A stretch of DNA of 31,815 nucleotides from Bacteroidales bacterium (GTDB lineage Bacteria > Bacteroidota > Bacteroidia > Bacteroidales > F082). Shown here piece by piece: positions 25,003 to 31,269 of this stretch (within the stretch, counting starts at the first letter, position 1; each line of letters opens with the position of its first letter). A program made the position numbers and the translations under genes. The stretch covers positions 1-31,815 of the forward strand of contig JAILDR010000101.1 in the NCBI GenBank assembly GCA_024689285.1. The letters run 5' to 3'. The notes beneath the pieces are model-generated. The model saw only the letters and a list, made by a program, of their open reading frames with translations. It was not told where the DNA came from and did no database searches.

Positions 25003-26379
25003 ATGGAATTACCATTTGCAGAAGCGTGGAAAATCAAGATGGTAGAACCCATTAAGAAATCCACCCGCGAACAACGCGAAAAGTGGCTCAACGAAGCCCA
25101 TCAGAACGTCTTCATGCTGAAGAGCGACTACGTTTACATCGACTTGCTGACCGACTCGGGTACTGGCGCACAGTCAGACCGTCAGTGGGCCGCCATGATG
25201 ATGGGCGACGAGAGCTACGGCGGTGCCCGCTCATTCTATCACATGAAAGACACCATCACCGAACTTACTGGTTTCGAGTATGTCATCCCCACCCACCAGG
25301 GCCGTGCAGCCGAGAACGTGCTGTTCAGCTACCTGGTGAAGCCTGGTCAGGTCATCCCGGGCAACGCCCACTTCGACACCACCAAGGGGCACATCGAGAG
25401 CCGTAAGGCCTTCGCCATCGACGTCACTGTGCCTGAGGCTTACGACACCCAACTTGAAGTGCCTTTCAAGGGCAACGTCAGCCTTGAGAAACTTGAGAAG
25501 GTACTGCAAGAGAACAAGGGCAATGTGCCTTTCATGGTCCTCACCGTTACCAACAACACCGTTGGCGGTCAGCCCGTCTCGATGCAGAACATTCGCGAGA
25601 CCTGCGAACTCTGCCACAAGTACGGTGTGCCGGTCAACATCGACAGCGCCCGTTTCATCGAGAACGCCTACTTCATCAAGACCCGTGAGAAGGGCTATGA
25701 GAACAAGACCCTGAAGGAAATCGCTCTTGAGATGTTCAGCTATGCCGACTCAATGACGATGTCCGCCAAGAAAGACGGTCTGGTCAACATGGGTGGCTTT
25801 ATCGCTACCAACAAGAAGGACTGGTACGAAGGTGCCAAGCTGTTCTGCATCCCCTTCGAGGGCTTCCTCACCTACGGCGGCATGAACGGTCGCGATATGG
25901 ATGCTCTGGCCGTCGGCCTGAAGGAGAATATCGAGTTCGATATGGTCGAGACCCGTATCAAGCAGGTCCACTACCTCGCCGCCAAGCTCGATGAGTATGG
26001 CATTCCTTACCAGCGTCCTGCCGGTGGTCACGCCATCTTCGTCGATGCCGACAAGGTGTTGACCAACATCCCGAAGGAAGAGTTCCCGGCTCAGACGCTG
26101 ACTTGCGAGCTCTATCTCGAAGCTGGTATCCGTGCCTGCGAAATCGGTTACGTGCTGGCCGACCGCGACCCGGTCACGCGTCAGAACCGCTTCGGTGGTA
26201 ACGACTTCGTGCGCCTCTGCATCCCGCGCCGTGTGTACACCAACAACCACATGGACGTGATTGCAGCTGCCTTGAAGAACGTCTTCGACCGCCGCAACGA
26301 AATCAAACGCGGTTTGGAAATCACCTGGGAAGCCGAGCTGATGCGCCACTTCACTTGCCAGTTCAAGAGACTGGGTTGA
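25003..26379 (+). CDS. tnaA: Tryptophanase (L-tryptophan indole-lyase)
   Basis: The 458-residue PLP enzyme splits tryptophan into indole, pyruvate and ammonia. Family marks are IDLLTDSGTGAQSD, IPTHQGRAAENV, Asp214 and Arg217 in VNIDSARF, and the PLP lysine Lys257 in MTMSAKKDGLVNMGG. Two positions separate it from tyrosine phenol-lyase: Ile381 in ACEIGYVLADRDP, where tyrosine phenol-lyase has Arg, and His449 in MRHFTCQF, where it has Phe. Both agree with tryptophanase. Codon use is strongly biased to C-ending codons (ACC, AAC, TAC, TTC) compared with neighbours, as in highly expressed genes. No tnaB permease lies next to it. A terminator follows at 26416-26447. Confidence 0.95.
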   Translation: MELPFAEAWKIKMVEPIKKSTREQREKWLNEAHQNVFMLKSDYVYIDLLTDSGTGAQSDRQWAAMMMGDESYGGARSFYHMKDTITELTGFEYVIPTHQGRAAENVLFSYLVKPGQVIPGNAHFDTTKGHIESRKAFAIDVTVPEAYDTQLEVPFKGNVSLEKLEKVLQENKGNVPFMVLTVTNNTVGGQPVSMQNIRETCELCHKYGVPVNIDSARFIENAYFIKTREKGYENKTLKEIALEMFSYADSMTMSAKKDGLVNMGGFIATNKKDWYEGAKLFCIPFEGFLTYGGMNGRDMDALAVGLKENIEFDMVETRIKQVHYLAAKLDEYGIPYQRPAGGHAIFVDADKVLTNIPKEEFPAQTLTCELYLEAGIRACEIGYVLADRDPVTRQNRFGGNDFVRLCIPRRVYTNNHMDVIAAALKNVFDRRNEIKRGLEITWEAELMRHFTCQFKRLG

Positions 26380-26415
26380 TTTTGTGGCGTTTGCTTCGCA
26401 AAGAAATCTTTCAAG

Positions 26416-26450
26416 AAAGGGAAGTTTACTTTTGTGGACTTCCCTTTTTT
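26416..26450 (+). terminator. Rho-independent terminator after tnaA
   Basis: A perfect 10-bp stem AAAGGGAAGT (26416-26425) / ACTTCCCTTT (26438-26447) with a 12-base loop is followed by more T residues, 37 bp after the tnaA stop. Confidence 0.85.
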
Positions 26451-26484
26451 GTAGAAAAGTATACTAAATAACGAAGAGATTATG

Positions 26485-26492
26485 TATCTTTG
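26485..26492 (+). promoter_or_regulatory. -7 element of the DUF4160/DUF2442 unit
   Basis: TATCTTTG ends 20 bases before the ATG at 26513; no clear -33. Confidence 0.55.
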
Positions 26493-26512
26493 CAGGTGAT
26501 AAGAGTGTCATA

Positions 26513-26818
26513 ATGGGTAAATTGGCCTTTATATTGAACTTCATCCTTTCTGTGTTTCCTGCAGATGCTACTGAAAACCGCAGGCATATTCATGTGGTAC
26601 GTCGAGGTGACAAGAAAGCACATAAAGGCTATACGGTAGCAAAGATTTGGATAGAAGAAAATGGGATTAAGAAGATAGAAGTGGCTTGGTCAGAGTTATC
26701 TGCAACGGATGAAGAATTGATAGTAAAAGTCATAGATGATCATTGGGATGAACTCAACAAACGTATTGACGAAGTGTTTGCTGGAAAGAAGATACAAATC
26801 AAAAACTATAAAGGGTAA
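26513..26818 (+). CDS. DUF4160-like small protein
   Basis: The 101-residue protein has HIHVVRRGDKKAHKGYTVAKIWIEENG, the histidine-containing strand pair of DUF4160 proteins, and then a helical C-terminal half with LSATDEELIVKVIDDHWDELNKRIDEVF. The family's function is unknown. The first 20 residues are hydrophobic (KLAFILNFILSVFP), longer than in most members; a start further in is possible but the promoter spacing (TATCTTTG at 26485-26492) supports this one. The DUF2442-like gene starts 4 bp after its stop, a pairing seen often for these two families. Confidence 0.75.
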   Translation: MGKLAFILNFILSVFPADATENRRHIHVVRRGDKKAHKGYTVAKIWIEENGIKKIEVAWSELSATDEELIVKVIDDHWDELNKRIDEVFAGKKIQIKNYKG

Positions 26819-26822
26819 TAAT

Positions 26823-27059
26823 ATGTGTAAATACAAAGACACTGATTTGGGCATAAAGAAACTGGATTTTGAGAAACGTGGTTTTATGGCCGTGTATCTC
26901 ACAGACGGTCGTGTGGTACTTGTTCCTGTTTCCATGTTTCCAGATATTAAAAGACTCACTCGGGCGCAACGTGAAGATTATATGATTATGGATGATCAGT
27001 ATTTCTCGTTTGAGGCAATGAGTAAGATTTATTCTGTGAAGGATGTTTTGAAGTGTTGA
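26823..27059 (+). CDS. DUF2442-like small protein
   Basis: The 78-residue protein reads KLDFEKRGFMAVYLTDGRVVLVPVSMFPDIKRLTRAQREDY, the strand-strand-helix pattern of DUF2442 (a target-sensing loop followed by VPVSMFP and an RxxY helix). It ends FEAMSKIYSVKDVL, the IDEDISV-like end of the family. Its ATG at 26823 is 4 bp after the DUF4160-like stop, so the two are one unit. The function is unknown. A longer frame beginning inside the upstream gene is rejected. Confidence 0.72.
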   Translation: MCKYKDTDLGIKKLDFEKRGFMAVYLTDGRVVLVPVSMFPDIKRLTRAQREDYMIMDDQYFSFEAMSKIYSVKDVLKC

Positions 27060-27081
27060 GAATTTTTGAGTATATGAGTTT

Positions 27082-27645
27082 ATGACAACAACCGCAATCA
27101 TCATCAACATATTGTTCATTATTTGTCTGACTTCAAGCGTTGCTCCGCGCTCGATGGGGCTGGTTAAGTCTGACGACAAGAAGGCACAGCGGATCTGGAT
27201 ACCCGTCACCTTTGGCCTCAGCCAGGGGATTATGGCTGTGTTGGGTTATTACGTGGGACGACTCATCAGCCATCTCTTTACCTATATTGCCGAATACATG
27301 GTCTTTGCGATGATGGTAGTGGTAGCCGTCAAGATGTTTGTCGACTCGATGCGTGTCCTTAAGGGCAAGATGATGTACACTGTCGTCAAGGAAAGCGATA
27401 TCATCCTGCTCTCTATCCTTTCCGCCTTCAACACCCTGCTGATATCGCTGATGGGGACCACCTTCATGCCCTTTGGAGGATGGTTTGCTTTGGCGGTGGC
27501 CTGTGCTGGATTCCTATGGTCGTTTTTCGTCGTGCGGCATGACTTTGAGCCCAAGATGCTCAAAAGGGTGAGCTTTCTTGAGTTCTCAGCCTCTGTTTTT
27601 ATGGTGGTTATCGCTTGTTTGTATTTGTTTACCGATTTGATATAA
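27082..27645 (+). CDS. MntP-like (DUF204) membrane protein, divergent
   Basis: The 187-residue protein has six hydrophobic segments arranged as two triplets, like the manganese efflux pump MntP. It includes the segment VTFGLSQGIMAVLGYYVGRLISHLF and a later AEYMVFAMMVVVAVKMFVDS that match MntP helices 2 and 3. The conserved DAxA motifs in helices 1 and 4 are missing: helix 1 has TSSVAPRSMG and helix 4 has AFNTLLISLMGT. Mn2+ export is therefore uncertain. It begins 22 bp after the DUF2442-like gene, and no consensus promoter is seen between them. Confidence 0.6.
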   Translation: MTTTAIIINILFIICLTSSVAPRSMGLVKSDDKKAQRIWIPVTFGLSQGIMAVLGYYVGRLISHLFTYIAEYMVFAMMVVVAVKMFVDSMRVLKGKMMYTVVKESDIILLSILSAFNTLLISLMGTTFMPFGGWFALAVACAGFLWSFFVVRHDFEPKMLKRVSFLEFSASVFMVVIACLYLFTDLI

Positions 27646-27650
27646 GAGAA

Positions 27651-27674
27651 GGCCCCTGAGTCTGTCGAAGGGCC
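27651..27674. repeat. GGCCC...GGGCC interspersed palindrome
   Basis: GGCCCCTGAGTCTGTCGAAG followed by GGCC is a form of the CCCTGAGnnTGTCGAAGGG element that recurs in many bacterial genomes. It sits between the MntP-like gene and the endonuclease gene and could form a short hairpin. Confidence 0.65.
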
Positions 27675-27693
27675 GAATAATACTAGAAAAAAC

Positions 27694-28755
27694 ATGAAAA
27701 GGACGTTTTCCCTTATTATTAGTCTGGCTTTCGCACTGGTACTCTCAGCCCAGCCTGCCAATTACTACAACTCCGCCAATGGCTTGACAGGCACCCCGCT
27801 GAAAGTGGCTTTGCATAATATCATCAAAAACCACACTTCCATTTCTTACGGCAATTTGTGGGATGCTTTCTGGAGCACCGACAACAAAGGCAATGGAGTG
27901 GTGTGGGATATGTATTCCGACCGTCCGAACGGCAATCCGCCCTACATGTATTATCTTGGACAGGACCAATGTGGCAATTACAACAGCGAGGGCGACTGCT
28001 ACAACCGCGAGCACTCATGGCCGCAGAGTTGGTTCAACGAGCAGACGACGCCCCGTACTGACCTGCATCATATCTTTCCCGTCGACGGATTTGTCAACAA
28101 CAAACGAGGCAACTTCGCCTATGGCGAAGTGCGCTCCGCCTCGTGGACCTCACAAAATGGTTCGAAACTAGGAAACTGTAAGACGGCGGGATTTAGCGGC
28201 GTCGTATTCGAGCCCATCGATGAATACAAAGGCGACTTTGCCCGGGCCATCATGTATATGAGTGTGCGCTACTACGGCGAGGATGGCAGCTGGGGCAGCA
28301 GCGATATGACGACCAAGAGCGAAATCAAGCCCTGGGCTATCGACCTTCTGCTGCGATGGAATGAGCTGGACCCCGTGAGCAACAAGGAAAAGGAACGCAA
28401 CGAGGCCATATACAACGATTATCAACACAACCGCAATCCCTTTGTCGACCATCCGGAATACGCCCGCATGATATGGGACCCGACTTGGAATGTCGTCGCT
28501 GAAGAAGCCGAAGCCGTCTATCTTTTCCCCAACCCGATTGAGCCGGGACAAACCCTGCGCTTGAGCGGCTACAGCAGCGACTTTGATGCCATTGTGGTGT
28601 GCGACCTCAGCGGACGCACTCTGCTGAAGGCTACAGGCGATGCCGTTGGTGAGTTATCCGTAGTCTTGCCTGCCAGCTTTGCCAAAGGATGCTACATCGT
28701 CAAGTTGATGTATAGGAACGATGTGGTAAAATATGGGAAGCTGATGGTGAGATAA
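27694..28755 (+). CDS. Endonuclease I (EndA/NucM family) with T9SS sorting domain
   Basis: The 353-residue protein starts with a signal peptide (LAFALVLSAQ). It continues with the endonuclease I fold: YYNSANGLTGTPLKVALHNI, the catalytic NREHSWPQSWF (His107) and TDLHHIFPVDGFVNNKRGN, all typical of the beta-beta-alpha-metal NucM/EndA family. From about residue 275 a T9SS domain follows: VYLFPNPIEPGQTLRLSG, then CDLSGRTLL, then FAKGCYIVKLM. It should be a secreted nonspecific nuclease. No consensus promoter was found just upstream, so it may be read from the MntP-like gene through the palindrome at 27651-27674. Confidence 0.92.
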   Translation: MKRTFSLIISLAFALVLSAQPANYYNSANGLTGTPLKVALHNIIKNHTSISYGNLWDAFWSTDNKGNGVVWDMYSDRPNGNPPYMYYLGQDQCGNYNSEGDCYNREHSWPQSWFNEQTTPRTDLHHIFPVDGFVNNKRGNFAYGEVRSASWTSQNGSKLGNCKTAGFSGVVFEPIDEYKGDFARAIMYMSVRYYGEDGSWGSSDMTTKSEIKPWAIDLLLRWNELDPVSNKEKERNEAIYNDYQHNRNPFVDHPEYARMIWDPTWNVVAEEAEAVYLFPNPIEPGQTLRLSGYSSDFDAIVVCDLSGRTLLKATGDAVGELSVVLPASFAKGCYIVKLMYRNDVVKYGKLMVR

Positions 28756-28813
28756 CAATCGTTTTTGTTAAACCCCCGCCCGTTTTTTGCCTTATGGCCA
28801 AGTCGTTGTTATA

Positions 28814-28846
28814 TCGAGGGTGAGTCGAGGGTGAGTCGAGGGTGTA
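28814..28846 (+). repeat. 11-bp tandem repeat, three units (TCGAGGGTGAG)
   Basis: Units at 28814-28824 and 28825-28835 are identical; the third (28836-28846) ends TGTA instead of TGAG. A partial TCGAAG follows. Confidence 0.9.
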
Positions 28847-28917
28847 TCGAAGTTAGAAACAATACACCTCGAAGCAGCATTGCAGTAGAACAGTCAACCT
28901 AAAGAGGGAATTACAGC

Positions 28918-28972
28918 GTTGAGTTGACATTGAGTTGGCGTTGAGTTGACGTTGAGTTGAAGTTGAGTTGGC
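28918..28972 (+). repeat. 11-bp tandem repeat, five units (GTTGAGTTGAC)
   Basis: Five consecutive 11-bp units differ only in the first base and the last two bases. The third matches the first exactly. A partial GTTA follows. Confidence 0.9.
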
Positions 28973-28984
28973 GTTACCCAAAAC

Positions 28985-29017
28985 GGGAGCAATAGAGGAG
29001 CAAAAGGGGAGTAAAAC
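28985..29017 (+). repeat. 11-bp tandem repeat, three diverged units (GGGAGCAAAAG)
   Basis: The units GGGAGCAATAG, AGGAGCAAAAG and GGGAGTAAAAC follow one another without gaps. Each pair differs at two to four positions. Confidence 0.75.
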
Positions 29018-29077
29018 CAATAGAATACAACAGGCTTGTTATCAAGGCTTTATTACATGCGTTTTTTGACGTTCAAG

Positions 29078-29166
29078 TGTCCCACTGTCCCACGTGTCCC
29101 ACCCCTTGGGACAGTGGGACAGTGTGGGACACTCGTCCCAGTGGGACAGCCTCCGCCTGTGGGACA
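29078..29166. repeat. TGTCCCAC/GTGGGACA inverted-repeat cluster
   Basis: Three TGTCCCAC copies (29078-29085, 29086-29093, 29095-29102) face four GTGGGACA copies (29114-29121, 29124-29131, 29141-29148, 29159-29166). The first three and next two can fold into a stem with arms of about 25 bases and small bulges. Confidence 0.85.
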
Positions 29167-29174
29167 GGGACAGC

Positions 29175-29210
29175 TTTTCTCACTTTTCTCACCGTGAGAA
29201 AATGAGAAAA
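29175..29210. repeat. TTTTCTCAC hairpin before the TPR regulator gene
   Basis: TTTTCTCACTTTTCTCAC (29175-29192) faces GTGAGAAAATGAGAAAA (29194-29210), which pairs apart from one missing base. It lies just upstream of the -7 element. Confidence 0.8.
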
Positions 29211-29223
29211 ATGAGAATTTTGC

Positions 29224-29231
29224 TATCTTTG
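29224..29231 (+). promoter_or_regulatory. -7 element of the TPR regulator gene
   Basis: TATCTTTG ends only 4 bases before the first ATG (29236) and 10 before the second in-frame ATG (29242), much closer than in the other genes of this window. Confidence 0.5.
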
Positions 29232-29235
29232 CGGC

Positions 29236-31158
29236 ATGAGAATGAGAATTCCGGGACATAGAATCGTGGTATTGCTCGGCATAACGTTGCTGATGGTGTT
29301 GGGATGCCAAACTCCCCCTGGCCCCCTCTTAGAGGGGGAAGGGACTTCGCTGGACTCCCCCGCCGCTGAGCGGCACCCCCTCTTAGAGGGGGAAGCCTGC
29401 CGGACGCTGGAAAACATCGACAGCCTGATGTGGCAGCAGCCCGACAGTGCCTTTGCCCTGCTGCAGGCCTTTGCCGCAAGCCCCACGGCTGACAGCCTCG
29501 GTGAATTCGACATCCATTATTTCCAACTGTTGGTTTCCGAGCTGCTCTATAAGAACGACTGCCAGCAGACCAACCGCAAGGACCTGCTGCGGGCGGTGGC
29601 GTATTATGATTCTATTGCGGGTTCGCCTGGAGCTGAAGCACGCGGTATGTCGGTAGGGCCATTCTGCCGTAGGGACGCATCGCATGCGTCCGCCCAAACG
29701 ACGGCGTTCCTCGCCGCCCGTGCCCATTATATTAATGGTGTGGGCTATTACGAGCGGGACAGCGTCGTGGAGGCATGCACAGAATACCTCAAGGCATTGG
29801 AAACGATGGAAGGGCATTTTGAGGAGAAGGAACTGGTGGGGAACAAGACAAAGTTTATGGCGTTAGCGTATACCAGATTGGCGAATTTGTTCTCCGATCA
29901 CTATTTGCATGAACAAGCCATTTATTTTGCGCAAAACTCTTTACTGTATTACAAAAAAACAGATTATCCTTCTTGGCATCTTTCGTGGATTTTGAATGAC
30001 ATAGGAGCTAATTATGATATGATGGAAGAATTGGACAGCGCGGATTACTATTACAGGAAAGCGTCTTTTGTCTTGGGAGACAGCAACACTATAATGTCAA
30101 GGGATATTGCCGCACATCAAGCCTATCTGGACTACAAGAAGGATTGTCGTAATACTACAGCTGTCATCTCTAACCTATTACAACTGTCGTCTGAAAGTGA
30201 AAGCGAAAGAGAAACGATAACCCGCTATTCTTACATTGGTGAAATACTGTTTCATGAAAAGCAATTCGATTCTGCATGGATGTATCTAAGCGAGGTGTTT
30301 CATGGTACACCAGATGTCGGTTTAAAAAAACAGGCCGCTGAAAGACTCGTTGAGATTTGCAAGGCTCAGCAAAGAAATACGAATATTCTTGAATATGCCG
30401 GCTTTTTGGTGCCATTTGCCAACCAGGAAGAAAACAAGAGCGAGATTAAGTCACAAATGATTGAGACATATAAAATATTCGTTCAAGAAAGACTGGAACT
30501 TCAGCACCGTAAAGAAACAATGAGACAGGTCAAAATAGCAATGATAGTAGTTGCAGTTTTGCTCGTCGTGATATTGACAACAATCCTGTTGTACCATAAA
30601 AACAAAAGGCACCAGCGCCATCTTGAAACCATGATGGAATCCGAACGAAGAGCCCATAAAATGCAGCAGGCAGCTCTTGCTGGGCGACTAAAACAAAGTA
30701 ATGCCGCATTAAAAGAACGCAATGATAGGGTAAACGCCATAGAAGTTTCTACAGTTTCACATAGACAAACTTGTTTTGTTGAGAATTATAAAGACGAACC
30801 GGTTTGTCAGCAAATCCTTGCCTTGTGCAACGACAAGAGAAACCCCATTAAATCAACCGTTCCCGTTACCGCATATGCCAATATCGCACTTGATGACACC
30901 CAAAAGGCACAACTTAAGGATGCCGCCTTGTATCACTATGACACATTGTTTGAAAAACTAAAGCGGGAACACCCTGAATTGAAAGAAAAAGATTTCCAAT
31001 TCTGTTATTTGTGTCTCCTTGGATTAGATAATGTTCAAATTGCCGTTTTACTGCAAAAATCCATCAGTGCAATATGGGATAGGGAAAGGCGGTTGAAAAA
31101 GATTTTGGGCTCTGACGATCGAATTGTTGTCACTCTTTTCGGAATGATGATAAATTGA
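29236..31158 (+). CDS. TPR-containing membrane-anchored HTH regulator, with repeat-derived insertions
   Basis: The 640-residue protein opens with a lipoprotein-like signal (LLMVLGC, Cys24). TPR-type helical repeats follow from about residue 55 to 420 (IDSLMWQQPDSAFALLQ; ARAHYINGVGYYERDSV). One transmembrane helix comes at about 434-454 (IAMIVVAVLLVVILTTILLY), then a coiled coil. The C-terminal domain carries a LuxR-like helix-turn-helix (FCYLCLLGLDNVQIAVLLQK, then SISAIWDRERRLKKILG). Bacteroidales carry many such TPR-HTH proteins, often beside DUF3244 genes as here; their signals are unknown. Residues about 25-54 and 138-155 are translated interspersed repeats. Start at 29236 or 29242. The first third is GC-rich and the rest AT-rich. 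Confidence 0.82.
   Translation: MRMRIPGHRIVVLLGITLLMVLGCQTPPGPLLEGEGTSLDSPAAERHPLLEGEACRTLENIDSLMWQQPDSAFALLQAFAASPTADSLGEFDIHYFQLLVSELLYKNDCQQTNRKDLLRAVAYYDSIAGSPGAEARGMSVGPFCRRDASHASAQTTAFLAARAHYINGVGYYERDSVVEACTEYLKALETMEGHFEEKELVGNKTKFMALAYTRLANLFSDHYLHEQAIYFAQNSLLYYKKTDYPSWHLSWILNDIGANYDMMEELDSADYYYRKASFVLGDSNTIMSRDIAAHQAYLDYKKDCRNTTAVISNLLQLSSESESERETITRYSYIGEILFHEKQFDSAWMYLSEVFHGTPDVGLKKQAAERLVEICKAQQRNTNILEYAGFLVPFANQEENKSEIKSQMIETYKIFVQERLELQHRKETMRQVKIAMIVVAVLLVVILTTILLYHKNKRHQRHLETMMESERRAHKMQQAALAGRLKQSNAALKERNDRVNAIEVSTVSHRQTCFVENYKDEPVCQQILALCNDKRNPIKSTVPVTAYANIALDDTQKAQLKDAALYHYDTLFEKLKREHPELKEKDFQFCYLCLLGLDNVQIAVLLQKSISAIWDRERRLKKILGSDDRIVVTLFGMMIN
29311..29340 (+). repeat. 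CTCCCCCT...AGAGGGGG palindromic repeat, copy inside coding sequence
   Basis: The core CCCCCTCTTAGAGGGGG is an 8-bp palindrome around one base. It is translated in the TPR regulator as TPPGPLLEGEG, directly after the lipobox Cys. Confidence 0.85.
29354..29395 (+). repeat. Second adjacent copy of the palindromic repeat, with GCCGCTGAGCGGC insert
   Basis: The same element recurs 13 bp further on, carrying a nested GCCGCTGAGCGGC palindrome. It is translated as DSPAAERHPLLEGEA. Confidence 0.85.
29673..29691. repeat. GGACGCAT-CGC-ATGCGTCC palindrome inside coding sequence
   Basis: A perfect 8-bp palindrome with a 3-base centre lies within the TPR regulator gene, translated as part of CRRDASHASA. 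It resembles dispersed GTAGGGACGCATCGCATGCG-type repeats seen in Bacteroidales genomes. Confidence 0.75.
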
Positions 31159-31176
31159 AAATCAAGTTGTTAGCAT

Positions 31177-31205
31177 AAAATCCGAAAAAAACCGAATTGG
31201 ATTTT
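31177..31205 (+). terminator. Possible terminator after the TPR regulator
   Basis: AAAATCC (31177-31183) can pair with GGATTTT (31199-31205) over a 15-base loop; the T-tract is short, so it is weak. Confidence 0.4.
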
Positions 31206-31207
31206 TC

Positions 31208-31239
31208 TTGACAGAAAGTCTTTTGTTGTATTAGGTTTG
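31208..31239 (+). promoter_or_regulatory. Promoter of the DUF3244 gene
   Basis: TTG (31208-31210), 21 bp, then TAGGTTTG (31232-31239) fits the Bacteroidota -33/-7 pattern. The start codon is 30 bases further on. Confidence 0.6.
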
Positions 31240-31269
31240 CACCCAATTTCAAACCTAATTCAATTCATT

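Larger units (their letters stand above)
28756..29223. other. Gene-free region with three 11-bp-period arrays and inverted repeats
   Basis: No gene is recognised between the endonuclease stop and the TPR regulator. The region holds three unrelated tandem arrays with the same 11-bp period (28814-28846, 28918-28972, 28985-29017), an inverted-repeat cluster (29078-29166) and a hairpin (29175-29210). The regulator promoter then follows. Confidence 0.7.

Noticed and set aside
25003..26379. Tyrosine phenol-lyase
   Set aside because: The residues at the specificity positions (Ile381, His449) agree with tryptophanase.
28814..29017. CRISPR-like array
   Set aside because: The units are directly adjacent 11-mers without spacers and there are no cas genes.
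29078..29166. Rho-independent terminator for the endonuclease gene
   Set aside because: It lies over 300 bp past the stop codon and has no T-tract; the repeats occur in more copies than a terminator needs.
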